Below the pieces are notes generated by a model. That model saw nothing but the letters and a program-made list of their open reading frames with translations, had not been told where the DNA came from and ran no database searches. This document shows positions 1 to 8,631 of a stretch of 30,859 bases of DNA, piece by piece (the stretch's first letter is position 1; each line of letters opens with the position of its first letter). The translations under genes were made by a program, and so were the position numbers. The stretch comes from CAVRZY01 sp963725415 (GTDB lineage: Bacteria; Acidobacteriota; Terriglobia; Bryobacterales; Bryobacteraceae), in NCBI GenBank assembly GCA_963725415.1, contig CAVRZY010000240.1, forward strand, positions 1 to 30,859, read 5' to 3'.

Positions 1-1755
1 TATGTTTATGTCGTCTACTTCGTCGTTGCGTATTGCTCGTTGTGTGAGCACGGAACCCGCCAGATCGCCGCTCCAGTTGGCCAGCTTGTAGTCTCCCCTG
101 GGTGTAGCCGCCAGTTGGACAGTTATGCCGGCATCGTAGTAGCCGCCGTCTGGGCCAGGCATGGCGGCGACATCGCCGCTGGAGGATGGCGACACGACCG
201 CGGTCAGCAGGTACTGCGTGGTGTAGTTGGCCGCGTAGGTGGAAGCTGCGTCGGGGGCTGTGACGGTGTGAGCCAGGCCGCCGCCGTCGCTCCATCTCCT
301 GAACAGATAGCGGGCGGTTCCACCTCCACCCGATGCGGCAGTGACCGCGCTCAAGGTGTGCGTACTTCCCGCCGTCCAGGTGTAGGTACACGGCACGACG
401 CAGCTCTGGTCGTCCACCATAACCTTGAGTCCCGGGGGGTTGGAGGTTATTGTCATGACGGCAGACCTGGTGAAACCCGCCGTGTAGTTCAGGCCCGACA
501 CCCCCACGCGGAACATCACAGGATTCGGCGCGTAGCCATGCACCGGGAAGTAGCCCAGCCCGGTCCAGCTCAAAAAGGAGTAGCCCGGGTTGGGGACGGC
601 CGTGATCTGAACCGCGGCGCCATCGGCGTAGTAGCCATCGGGGGAACTCGGGCTGACCGCCACGCTTCCCCCCTCGGCGGGAGACACGCCGGCTCTCAAC
701 AGGTACTGGCGGATGAAATTGGCCGTGAACACGGTCTCGGGAGCGGAAGCTGTGATAGTGTGAGACCGCGAGCCATCATCGCTCCAACGCCCGAAGACGT
801 AACGCTCGGCTCCGGAGCCTTGCGGCGAGGAGACGCCAAGGGTGTGCGTGGTCCCTGGCGCCCACTCGAAGCTCTTGGGCGTTTTGTAGGTTACCCCGTC
901 CACCTCAACCTCCAGGCCCAGGGGGTTGCTTGTGACCGTGGTAGAAGTCGGCGGCTGGCCGTAGACCCGCCAGACTGCATTGAGATCGGCCGCGGAAAGC
1001 GCATCCCGCTGGCCGATGGGAATGCCTGGGGGTATTGTATCTATGGTCGGGCCGCCATTGCGTGAGAATCCGGTCGCAGAGTAATGCATCAGCGAGCCGT
1101 AGTCGTACGGTCCGATGTCCTCCCCGTCGCTGATGGCCTGCTCGTAGTTGAAGAACACCCGTTTGTCGAGGTTCTCGTAGAGCACCTTCACATAGGAATC
1201 CCGGTCCTGCCGAGACTGGGTGTGAAAGAATCCAACCGCATGCCCGATTTCGTGCGCCAGGTCGCTGGCGCTACAGTCGTCTGGGACGTTGATTCTCTGC
1301 TCGCCTCCAATCATTCCCACATACGAGCTACAGGACCCGGAAGCGACACGGACGAAGCGCACCCAGTTGGTCTGGTCGCTCTTAGGGGCCAGCCTGATGG
1401 GAGTGATACCGTTCCAGAACTTCAAGGCATCCAGGATTCTCTGCGGGCCGGGCAAGTCTGCATCGATCGTGTAGGGCACGATGCCGCCCAGCCAGCGGTA
1501 TCGCGAGCCGGTGATTACCGAAGCGTCTCGAACGCCTTGTTTAGAGCCGCCAGATTGCTCCAGCGCCTCAGGCGTTCCCAGAATGACATCCCCTTCGGAA
1601 ATCGCCAGACCGTTTACTACCTCGTAGGTGACCGGGCGACCCCGGAAGAATCCTGACCGAATATCGAGCGGGGCGGGGAGCCTGGCCGCAGTCTGGCACC
1701 AGGCTGTCAGCCAAATCGCCAGCGTTACCAGGGCCGCTCTGAACACACGTCTCAT
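1..1755 (-). CDS. Secreted astacin-family (M12A) zinc metalloprotease with C-terminal repeat domains, 3' end outside window
   Basis: The frame is open without a stop from ATG at 1755 to the window edge (585 codons, C-terminus missing). The N-terminus (MRRVFRAALVTLAIWLTAWC) is a signal peptide, with a possible lipobox-like Cys20. Residues 168-186 hold the astacin zinc signature HEIGHAVGFFHTQSRQDRD (H168, E169, H172, H178), followed about 40 residues later by a Met-turn SLMHYS. After the catalytic domain come at least two copies of a beta-rich repeat, each starting TSNPxGLxVxVD, containing RYxFxRWSDxG and then a QYLLxAxVSP stretch, as in divergent InlB-type/PEGA-like repeats. Known family role: extracellular endopeptidase. 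Substrate unknown. The plus-strand open frames opposite it use the same codon boundaries and are shadows. Confidence 0.93.
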   Translation of the reverse strand, partial: MRRVFRAALVTLAIWLTAWCQTAARLPAPLDIRSGFFRGRPVTYEVVNGLAISEGDVILGTPEALEQSGGSKQGVRDASVITGSRYRWLGGIVPYTIDADLPGPQRILDALKFWNGITPIRLAPKSDQTNWVRFVRVASGSCSSYVGMIGGEQRINVPDDCSASDLAHEIGHAVGFFHTQSRQDRDSYVKVLYENLDKRVFFNYEQAISDGEDIGPYDYGSLMHYSATGFSRNGGPTIDTIPPGIPIGQRDALSAADLNAVWRVYGQPPTSTTVTSNPLGLEVEVDGVTYKTPKSFEWAPGTTHTLGVSSPQGSGAERYVFGRWSDDGSRSHTITASAPETVFTANFIRQYLLRAGVSPAEGGSVAVSPSSPDGYYADGAAVQITAVPNPGYSFLSWTGLGYFPVHGYAPNPVMFRVGVSGLNYTAGFTRSAVMTITSNPPGLKVMVDDQSCVVPCTYTWTAGSTHTLSAVTAASGGGGTARYLFRRWSDGGGLAHTVTAPDAASTYAANYTTQYLLTAVVSPSSSGDVAAMPGPDGGYYDAGITVQLAATPRGDYKLANWSGDLAGSVLTQRAIRNDEVDDINI

Positions 1756-1783
1756 GTGGCTGAATTTCTCCCACCGGCCGATT

Positions 1784-3094
1784 CTAGTTTACACGAGCGG
1801 ACCGAACCGTCGGCTGGCCCGTCCATTTCAGCAGTGCGGCGATGGCCAGCAGCAGCGCGGCCAGAACGCAGGCGGCGAGAGCGAACGAGGCGTATCCCCT
1901 CCGGTCTACCAGATAGCCCATTGCCACGGTCGAGCCCATCCCGGCCAGTGTGGACACGAAGACCAACAGGGAGGTGCCGAAGGCCGCATGTTTGGGTCCA
2001 GCCAGATCCAGCGTGCCGGCATAGACATTGACCAAGACCGCGGCGGTCCCGAACAGGATGAAGTTGGTGCCCAAGACACCATAGGAGATCCCCAACACGA
2101 AAAAACCGAGGACAGCGCCCAGAGCGGCCACACACGCGCCGCCCAGGCAGGTGAACCCCCGGGCGGAGTGCAAGGTCTTTTCTGATCTGTTCGACACAAT
2201 CGAGGGGACCGCACCAAGGACGGCGCCCAGAATGGTCCACAGGGACCCCAGTGCAAACAACCGGCCCGTTTGCGCATAGTCGAAGCCCCGCGTGTGGAAA
2301 AAGTACATGGGGGCCCACACGTTAACGACATACAGCAGCGCACCGACGAGCGCGCTCGCAACCGCGAACAACAGCAATCTCCAGCGGAACAGTTGCCCAA
2401 ACGAGCCCGGCTGCCTGCCGTAAGGCGGCGCGCGGCGGGGGACAAACGCCACAACTGGGACGGCCAAAAGACCCACTGCGCCGGTTGCGAGAAACACCAG
2501 CCTCCATCCAAACCTTACGCTGAACCAGACCACCACAAGCGGAGTGACAAGCAAAGCCAGGGCAGTACCAGTCTGCCAGAATGCCGCTCCCATGGCCCTC
2601 TGGTGAGGCCGCAGGCAGCTTGCGACAGCTTTCCCCGCCGCCGGGATGGCGGCTGCGGCCGCAAGACCGAACGCCAGCCGGGCCACCAGCAACGTGTCGC
2701 GGCTGTCCGCCAGCCCTGCCGCCGCCTGGGCCAGTGACCACAATCCAATCGCCACCGCCGCGCCCAGCCGCAGTCCCACTCGATCGATGAACAATCCCAG
2801 AAGCGGCGCGCCCACCAATGCCGCCAACATCGTGGCCGACAGAATCCACCCATAGTCCAGATTTGAGAGCGCGAATTCCCTCGTGAGCGTCGGGGCAACA
2901 ATCGAAATGACCTGCCTGTGGAAGGAAGCCAGCGCCACCACCAGGGCCACGACCACCACGGTCAGCCAGCCGCGTGCGCCCGCGGGTCCCTCAACCGGCG
3001 TCACCGCCGCAACCTCCCGCACTGGCGCTCCGCACTTGCTGCAAAACCGCGTGGTCTGAGAAACCAGGAAACCGCAATGCAAGCAATATGGCAC
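1784..3094 (-). CDS. MFS transporter with an N-terminal zinc ribbon
   Basis: 436 aa. Residues 1-25 form a small zinc ribbon (C4-x2-C7 and C18-x2-C21), followed by about 15 linker residues and a full-length major facilitator of twelve predicted helices. The first half carries the MFS loop signature around GLFIDRVGLRLG, between helices 2 and 3. The general look (ASFHRQVISIVAPTLTREF, then GWILSATMLAALVGAPLLG) is that of the anion:cation symporter/hexuronate branch, but the substrate cannot be read from sequence. It lies 28 nt upstream of the astacin gene on the same strand, so the two could be cotranscribed. The zinc ribbon resembles that of the small membrane protein at 12062-12535; such ribbons on transporters are unusual. 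Confidence 0.9.
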   Translation of the reverse strand: MPYCLHCGFLVSQTTRFCSKCGAPVREVAAVTPVEGPAGARGWLTVVVVALVVALASFHRQVISIVAPTLTREFALSNLDYGWILSATMLAALVGAPLLGLFIDRVGLRLGAAVAIGLWSLAQAAAGLADSRDTLLVARLAFGLAAAAAIPAAGKAVASCLRPHQRAMGAAFWQTGTALALLVTPLVVVWFSVRFGWRLVFLATGAVGLLAVPVVAFVPRRAPPYGRQPGSFGQLFRWRLLLFAVASALVGALLYVVNVWAPMYFFHTRGFDYAQTGRLFALGSLWTILGAVLGAVPSIVSNRSEKTLHSARGFTCLGGACVAALGAVLGFFVLGISYGVLGTNFILFGTAAVLVNVYAGTLDLAGPKHAAFGTSLLVFVSTLAGMGSTVAMGYLVDRRGYASFALAACVLAALLLAIAALLKWTGQPTVRSARVN

Positions 3095-3138
3095 TCTATC
3101 CTCCCTTCATACGGCGGCGTGTCAAGCGCATCGGAGCA

Positions 3139-3702
3139 TCATACCTGAAACAGCGAGATGCCCGCGATTCCGGCGGCGCCGGCGGCCAGACAGGCGGGCG
3201 CATTCTCAGAGCTGATGCCTCCCAGCGCGTAGACGGGCATGGAGACGGCCCGGCAGGCCTCACCGAGTCGCTCCAGTCCCAGCGGCGGGCCGTACTGCTG
3301 CTTGGAGGGCGTCAAGAACACAGGACCAAAAACGGCGAAGTCGGCGTCCTCGCGCTCCGCCGCCCGCACCTCATCCAGATGATGGCAGGAGACGCCGATC
3401 AGAAAGCCGTGCGGAACGATGGTGCGCCATCTGGCGGGCGGGATCGAATCGGACGGCAGGTGGACGCCCTGCGCTCCGCAGGCCAGGGCAATGTCTGCGC
3501 GGCTGTTGACGAGAACCTTCGTCCCGTGCGGATTCGGGAGTGTCAGAACGCGCCGTACCAGCTCCAGCAATTCGCGCGTGGGGAGGTCTTTCTCACGGAT
3601 CTGAACCAGCTCGACGCCAGAGGCCAGATTCCTTTCGATTACTTTCAGCAGGGGTTCGACGCCGCCCAGAGGTCTGCGGTCGGTGATGTAATAGCGGATC
3701 AC
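3139..3702 (-). CDS. Thiamine phosphate synthase family protein (ThiE/TenI-like)
   Basis: 187 aa from GTG at 3702; that start overlaps the stop of the FmdE-like gene as GTGA, the same 4-nt arrangement used throughout this operon, so it is preferred to the in-frame ATG at 3741. It is a compact TIM barrel with the family hallmarks RYYITDRR at the first strand, VQIREKDLPTREL, NSRADIALACGAQGVHLPSD (ThiE-type nucleotide/phosphate loop), FGPVFLTPSK, and YALGGISSEN near the phosphate site. ThiE joins the pyrimidine and thiazole halves of thiamine; TenI-like paralogues have related roles. The HLPSD instead of HLGQxD leaves open a TenI-like function. It is the last gene of the mod-type operon. Confidence 0.85.
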   Translation of the reverse strand: MIRYYITDRRPLGGVEPLLKVIERNLASGVELVQIREKDLPTRELLELVRRVLTLPNPHGTKVLVNSRADIALACGAQGVHLPSDSIPPARWRTIVPHGFLIGVSCHHLDEVRAAEREDADFAVFGPVFLTPSKQQYGPPLGLERLGEACRAVSMPVYALGGISSENAPACLAAGAAGIAGISLFQV

Positions 3703-4280
3703 AAAACCTCGTAATATCGCTCGCCGGCGCAGGAGCGGCACAGCGCGCGGCCATCGCGGACCACCTCGCGCTTGAAGTGAATGCTCTCGCCGCAGCAGGC
3801 GCAGGTCACCGGCGGGGCCTTGTAGCCAGGCAGGTCTTCTGGGCCCACCTTCATCCGCACCCGTTGCGCCTCGAACAGCTCCTCATCGGGCAGCTCCCGG
3901 TAGGCCAAGATCTGCTGCTGCTTGCGGTTCTGGATTTCCGGATGTAGCTCTCTAGCGCGCTGCCGGGCGGAATCCTTGGCCACCACACGCACCGCCCGCC
4001 CGGCCGCAAGGTCATAGAAAGTGGCGGCCACTTTACCGAAATCTCGGAATCTCAAAGAGCGCTTGCCGAGCCGGCAGCCGGTGACCACACCCACCGCGTC
4101 GGTGGCGCACCGGTCGATCTCGACGAAGGTGACCAGGCGCTTGCGGTCTATTGCATCCGGGTCCGCGATCCCCAGCAGCCGCAGCCCGTACAGGGCCATC
4201 CGTACTCCCAGGATCTGCCCGGCGCAGATGTGCCCGTGCACTTGCTCAGCCTGAGCCACGTATTCATCGAAGGTTTTCAC
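3699..4280 (-). CDS. FmdE-domain protein with C-terminal zinc ribbon
   Basis: 193 aa from GTG at 4280, which overlaps the modC stop as GTGA; an ATG farther up (4319) would lie inside modC. The FmdE domain is recognisable by VHGHICAGQILGVRMA (metal-binding H-x-H-x-C near residue 15) and by VEIDRCATDAVGVVTGC about 45 residues later. The C-terminus has a zinc ribbon, CACC followed by CRSC. FmdE was named from the molybdenum formylmethanofuran dehydrogenase operon of methanogens; in bacteria such proteins accompany Mo/W transport or Mo-enzyme genes, with unsettled biochemical function. Its position between modC and thiE, with 4-nt overlaps on both sides, supports a Mo/W-linked role (inference). 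Confidence 0.88.
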   Translation of the reverse strand: MKTFDEYVAQAEQVHGHICAGQILGVRMALYGLRLLGIADPDAIDRKRLVTFVEIDRCATDAVGVVTGCRLGKRSLRFRDFGKVAATFYDLAAGRAVRVVAKDSARQRARELHPEIQNRKQQQILAYRELPDEELFEAQRVRMKVGPEDLPGYKAPPVTCACCGESIHFKREVVRDGRALCRSCAGERYYEVL

Positions 4281-5347
4281 AGCACTCGCAGGACCTGCGG
4301 CGGAAAGCCCACCAGCCACTCTTTATTATGCTTCTGCTTGTCGAACTCGGCCCGCGAAAGCTGGACCGTCAGCTCGCCGGCGAATTCCAGGCGCACGGCC
4401 TGGGGCATTTCGATGGTCCGGATCAATTGTGCCGGAACCTGGTTGGGGCCGGGCCTGCCCTCCCGCGCCGCCACGCTGAGCTGTTCCGGGCGCACGCACA
4501 ACCAGACGCGGTCGCCGCGCAGCTTGCCAGGGAAATAAGGCCCCACCAAGTCCTGACCCCACAGACGAACGCGGCTGAAATTTCGCTGGGGATCCAGCTC
4601 CAGGATGTCCACCTGAAACAGGTTGAAGATCCCCAGCAGACTGGCAACCTCGACGCTGGCCGGGCGCTCCACGACGCTGGCCGGGGCGCCGCTCTGGAGA
4701 ATCCGTCCTCCCTGAAGCACCAGCATCTCTTCTCCCAGTTCGAAGCACTCCTGGAGGTCCCGCGCCACCACCAGCATCGGGACCTGCGACTCCGCCCGGA
4801 TCTGGCGGAGTAAGGCATATCGCTCGGCGCGCAGCGGCGCATCGAGGCCGCCCGCCGGTTCATCCACCAGCAACAGCCTGGGCGATCCGATCAAGGCTCG
4901 GGCGATCGCGCAGCGCTGCTTCTCCCCCTCGGGAACCTCGTGCGGGCGCCGCCCCGCGCACTCGCTGAGACGGAAGCGCTCCAGCATCTCATTGACCTTG
5001 CGGTGGCGTTCCAGCCTGGGCCGGCCTTCGGCGGCGAAGGCCAGGTTTTTCCTCAGCGTCATGTGCGGGAACAGCGCGTAGTTCTGGAAGACGTAACCGC
5101 AGCGGCGCGCGCGGGCGGGCAGGTTGACGCCGGAGGCGGCGTCGAACAGGATCTCGTCGTCCAGCAGGATGCGGCCCTCCTCCGGCTTGACGAAGCCGGC
5201 CAGCGCCTCCAGCAGCAGAGTCTTCCCGGAAGCGCTCGGGCCGAACAGCACCGTCAGTGCGGCCGAGGTCTGGAACTCGACTTCCAGAGAGAAGGCCGCC
5301 CAATCCGGTCCTGGCGGAAAGCTCTTGCGTATGCGCGCTTGAATCAT
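4277..5347 (-). CDS. modC: Molybdate-type ABC transporter ATP-binding protein with altered signature and switch motifs
   Basis: 356 aa from ATG at 5347, overlapping the modB stop as ATGA; the frame stays open upstream to 5749 but that part is out of frame with, and inside, modB. Walker A is GPSASGKT (36-43), the Q-loop is VFQNYALFPHM (Q88), Walker B is RLLLVDEP (D162, E163). Two catalytic motifs deviate: the signature reads VPEGEKQR (138-145) instead of LSGGxxQR, and the switch position reads VARD (R196) where a histidine is expected. A C-terminal TOBE-like regulatory part follows (about 240-356). Known role of the family: energises import of molybdate/tungstate. The deviations raise the question of reduced ATP hydrolysis; gene symbol is by operon context. 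Confidence 0.85.
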   Translation of the reverse strand: MIQARIRKSFPPGPDWAAFSLEVEFQTSAALTVLFGPSASGKTLLLEALAGFVKPEEGRILLDDEILFDAASGVNLPARARRCGYVFQNYALFPHMTLRKNLAFAAEGRPRLERHRKVNEMLERFRLSECAGRRPHEVPEGEKQRCAIARALIGSPRLLLVDEPAGGLDAPLRAERYALLRQIRAESQVPMLVVARDLQECFELGEEMLVLQGGRILQSGAPASVVERPASVEVASLLGIFNLFQVDILELDPQRNFSRVRLWGQDLVGPYFPGKLRGDRVWLCVRPEQLSVAAREGRPGPNQVPAQLIRTIEMPQAVRLEFAGELTVQLSRAEFDKQKHNKEWLVGFPPQVLRVL

Positions 5348-6011
5348 CCGGTGGCCTGTCTGGACACCCGCCGGTGGGGGAGGAACAGGAGGGCGATCAC
5401 TGCCACAGAGATCACAATGACCAGCGCACGGGCCAGCCCGCCATTGCCACCGTGCGCCGCATCGTAAATGGCCGCAGCCAGTGTCTCGGCGCGGCCCGGG
5501 ACGTATCCCGCGATCATGATGGTGATTCCAAAGTCGCCCAGCGAACGGGCAAAGGCGAGCACCGCGGCGGCCAGAATCGAACGCCGCGCCAGAGGCAGGC
5601 TCACACGCCAGAAGACGCGCCATTCCGACGCCCCCAGGCTGCGCGCAGCCCGCTGGTAGCTGCCCTCCACACTCTCCAGGGCCGCCCGGGCCGAGATCAC
5701 CAGCAACGGGACGGCGTGAAACATGGCGGCTACCACGGCCGCCTGCCAACTGAACACCAGGGGCGAGCCGCTAATCCCCTCGTAAAACCGGCCCAGCGGG
5801 CCTCCCTGCCGAACAGCACCAATAGGTAATAGCACAGCACGGTCGGCGGCAGCACCAGTGGGAGTCCCACCGCGGCATCGAGCACTGCCTGGCCCCGGAA
5901 TCGCCGGTGTGCCAACCGGTGGCCCACCCACAGGCCCGGCAGCAACGCCAGGGCAGTCGCAAGCGTGGCCACCTTCAGACTGAGCCAAAGCGGGAACCAA
6001 TCAGTTGCCAC
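5344..6011 (-). pseudogene. modB: Molybdate ABC transporter permease ModB, split by a one-base frameshift
   Basis: The start at 6011 gives MATDWFPLWLSLKVATLATALALL (first helix) through VLPPTVLCYYLLVLFG, typical of ModB. At about 5808 the frame is lost: the sequence gaggcccgctgg would, with one extra G, read on as EGPLGRF and join the second frame, which continues FYEGISGSPLVFSWQAAV, the EAA-type loop (AARSLGASEWRVFWRVSLPLARRSI) and GDFGITIMIAGYVPG to the stop at 5344. Joined, the protein would be about 222 aa, normal for ModB. It is the first visible gene of the operon; no ModA-type binding protein lies upstream. Genuine mutation and a base missing from the assembly are both possible. Confidence 0.85.
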
Positions 6012-6091
6012 GAAAGACTAGCTTATAAAAGAAGGGAGTCGGAAGCCAGGAGTCAGACGACCGTTCCGAGGGGGCTTTTCCTCGCCAGTAT

Positions 6092-6283
6092 GGTAATGCC
6101 TCAGCCAACGTCTTGGTTGGTGATCGAGAGAAGTGTCTGGCCGCGGGCGTGGATGACTACATCCGCAAGCCCGTACGTCTAGAGGAAGTCTGCCGCACGG
6201 TGTGTCGCTGGATTGGCGCCAGAGACGCACCAGCCCGCGCTGGTATGCTTGCCCCGCCCCCGGCTCACCGGCTGGCTAGATAG
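6092..6283 (+). pseudogene. Relic of the C-terminal part of a response-regulator receiver domain
   Basis: The plus frame from about 6092 reads GNASANVLVGDREKCLAAGV then DDYIRKPVRLEEV, matching the end of CheY-like receivers in hybrid histidine kinases (ALTANxxxGDREKCLAAGMDDYLxKP), including the conserved K-P pair. It runs through to TAG at 6281-6283. The conserved N-terminal half with the phosphoacceptor aspartate is absent, and the sequence just upstream (GAFPRQY) does not look like a receiver. It lies between modB and the permease gene, both on the other strand, and overlaps the 3' end of the permease by 19 nt. It is too short to work and is read as the leftover of a deleted sensor kinase gene. 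Confidence 0.72.
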
Positions 6284-8631
6284 CGATTTCTACCGGTGGC
6301 AAGGTATTGGACCAGCAGTGGGGGGCCTATGGCCAGCGCGGTCGCCGGCGCCACCAACAGCGAGCACACCAGAAAGACCACCGGATCGGTGGCGCTGACC
6401 TGGTAGAGCAGGCCGCTCAGGAGGCGTGTCGACGCCAATGCCGCTGCCAGACCCAACCCGGTTCCCACCACCACCACTAGTGCTCCACCCAACAGTGGCC
6501 ACAGTAGGGTCCCCCGCTCGACTCCTATGCTCGCGCACAACGCCAGCCCGCAGGCTCCAATCAGTGCGCTGGCGAGCGCCAATAGCGCGGAGATGCTGAG
6601 CAGAAGGGCCGGAAAACGCAGCGGCGTTCGGGCCCCGGCAACGACTTCGTCGATGGTCTGGACATCGGACACAGGCTGATTCGGATCCACGGCCCAGATC
6701 TGCCTTCCCACCGCCGCCGCCAGGCCCATTGGATCGGAAGCCGTTCGCACCACCAGGTAGCGGGGCTGCCCCACCGCCTGCTGCTGGTAGCTGAGATACA
6801 TTTGCGGACTGGGCTCCTGCACGGCCGATTCTTTGACTCCGCCAACTACCCCGATGATGCTATACAGACCAGGACCGAGCTTCAACCGTTTGCCGATGGG
6901 ATCTTCCCCTGGGAAAAATCGGCGGGCCAGCGTTTCGTCAATCACTACTGCGGGCGCCGCAGCCGCCGTGTCTCCACTGGTGAACGACCGACCCGCCAGC
7001 AGGGGAATACTCATCGCAGCGAAGTAGCCGGGACTGATCACTTGGACCTCAGCCGTGGGGAATTCAGCCCAGCCCCCTGCCGGGCGGCCCTCGATGGTGA
7101 AGCTGCTCACCATTCTGTTGCCACCGGCGGGAAGAGCACTGATAGCACCAGCAGCCCGCACTCCCGGCAGGGCCTCAATCCGTTCGAGGACTTGACGAAA
7201 GAAAGCCGCGGCCTGCTCATTGCTTGCGTACCGGGTTCTGGAAACACCCACATCCATGGTCAGAACGTGACTGGGATCATAACCCAGGGTGACCTCCTGA
7301 AGGCGCCAAGAGCTCTTGGTCAGTAGGCCGGCCCCGATCAGGAGCACCATAGCCAGCGCCATCTGAAGCAGCACCGAAGGAACACCGGCGATCACGTGGA
7401 GCAAGCGGAGGACACTCCAGCTTGATCCGCGGCCCTGCTGGCGCGCATTTTTCCGATCCCGCAAACCGGCTTCCAACACCGGCGTCAGCGCCGAGATCAC
7501 CGTCGAGGTGAGCAGAAGCACCAGGCCGAAGCCGGCCACCCGAATGCCCACCTCAATGTCGAACCCTCCCCAATTCTGGACCCGCCTGGCCAGTTCCGGG
7601 GAAATGCTCGGCAGCAACCGGGCGAGCGCCACCCACGCTGCCAGCACTCCGGCAACGCCGCCCGCGCCGCACACCAGCAAGCCCTCCAGGATGATTCGCG
7701 GGAGGAGACGACGCCCTGCCGCTCGGGGGGCCACGCTGGCGGCGATCTCCTCCCGGCGCGCCAGCACCGCCGCAAACATCAAGCCAGCCGCGTTTAGGCA
7801 GAGGATCAGTAGAAAGACTCCAGCCACCGCGGACCCCAACCCCAGACGTGGCCGCAGCTCTCCAACAATCTCCTCGTTGAAGGGGCGCAAGGTCACACCC
7901 CGGCCGATGTTTGTTTGCGGAAATTGCCGTTCCAATCGGCGGGCGACGCCCTCCATGTCGGCCCGGGCCTGTTCGATGGTCAAGCCCGGTCTCAGCCGCC
8001 CGATCACCGCCACAGAACTGCGCCTGCGGCCCGCCGGGCCGTCATCGAGAGCCAGCGACGCCCACAACTCGGCGTTCGCTGGGAAGGGAAATCGCGGGGG
8101 CATGATCCCGATCACTGTACAAGGGCTGCCGTCCAGTGTCAGGGCCTTTCCCAGGATGCCCGGACCGCCGCCGAACCGGCGCTGCCACAGGCTATGGCTC
8201 AAGATCACCGCACAGCCGCTCTGGGGCCGCATCTCGTCCGGCAGGAAGTCTCGGCCTACGAGCGGCCGTACGCCCAGTGTCGGAAACAGGCGGCTGGAGA
8301 CCCGCGCCCCCCAAATCCGCTCTGGCCCGCCCTCGCCAGTGAGGTGGAAGCCTGCCGTGTAGAACGCCCCAAGCTGCTCGAAGGACCTGTTCTCAGTCTC
8401 CCAGGACAGGAAGTCAGCGTACGGAACCAGGGCCCGCTCGACCCCTGCGCGGCGGAAGCTTGCCCACAGCCAGACCAGCCGCTCCGGGTCCTTATAGAGT
8501 CGTGGGCGGCCCAGGATGTCTCGGACCCCGAAGACGGCGCAATTGGCCCCTACCCCCAGCCCCACAGACAGAGCCGCCAGCCCTAGACATAGCGCCGCTT
8601 CGACGCGGTGTTTGCCTGCCCGACCTCCCAT
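6265..8631 (-). CDS. Orphan FtsX/MacB-like ABC permease (acidobacterial duplicated type)
   Basis: 788 aa from ATG at 8631, which overlaps the upstream gene's stop as TGATG; a GTG seven codons earlier is the alternative. An N-terminal helix (LCLGLAALSVGLGVGANCAVFGV) is followed by a MacB-type periplasmic core (FSYADFLSW-like VPYADFLSW, VSSRLFPTLGVRPLVGRDF, VILSHSLWQRRFGG, DGSPCTVIGIMP), three helices near the centre, a second periplasmic core (VSPGYFAAMSIPLLAGRSF, VVIDETLARRFFPGEDPIGKR, IIGVVGGVKES) and three C-terminal helices. This duplicated architecture with no ATPase partner is abundant in Acidobacteriota and is of unknown substrate. The N-terminal transmembrane segment is unusually direct, without the additional cytoplasmic helix often present. 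Confidence 0.93.
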   Translation of the reverse strand: MGGRAGKHRVEAALCLGLAALSVGLGVGANCAVFGVRDILGRPRLYKDPERLVWLWASFRRAGVERALVPYADFLSWETENRSFEQLGAFYTAGFHLTGEGGPERIWGARVSSRLFPTLGVRPLVGRDFLPDEMRPQSGCAVILSHSLWQRRFGGGPGILGKALTLDGSPCTVIGIMPPRFPFPANAELWASLALDDGPAGRRRSSVAVIGRLRPGLTIEQARADMEGVARRLERQFPQTNIGRGVTLRPFNEEIVGELRPRLGLGSAVAGVFLLILCLNAAGLMFAAVLARREEIAASVAPRAAGRRLLPRIILEGLLVCGAGGVAGVLAAWVALARLLPSISPELARRVQNWGGFDIEVGIRVAGFGLVLLLTSTVISALTPVLEAGLRDRKNARQQGRGSSWSVLRLLHVIAGVPSVLLQMALAMVLLIGAGLLTKSSWRLQEVTLGYDPSHVLTMDVGVSRTRYASNEQAAAFFRQVLERIEALPGVRAAGAISALPAGGNRMVSSFTIEGRPAGGWAEFPTAEVQVISPGYFAAMSIPLLAGRSFTSGDTAAAAPAVVIDETLARRFFPGEDPIGKRLKLGPGLYSIIGVVGGVKESAVQEPSPQMYLSYQQQAVGQPRYLVVRTASDPMGLAAAVGRQIWAVDPNQPVSDVQTIDEVVAGARTPLRFPALLLSISALLALASALIGACGLALCASIGVERGTLLWPLLGGALVVVVGTGLGLAAALASTRLLSGLLYQVSATDPVVFLVCSLLVAPATALAIGPPLLVQYLATGRNRYLASR

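Noticed and set aside
40..1656. Two long plus-strand open frames (40-1065 and 1084-1656).
   Set aside because: They share codon boundaries with the astacin gene on the minus strand, which has the zinc motif, Met-turn and signal peptide; the plus products have no recognisable features.
5348..5749. Upstream extension of the modC frame to give 490 aa.
   Set aside because: It overlaps modB coding sequence in another frame, has low-complexity composition, and the ATG at 5347 with ATGA overlap gives a normal ModC length.
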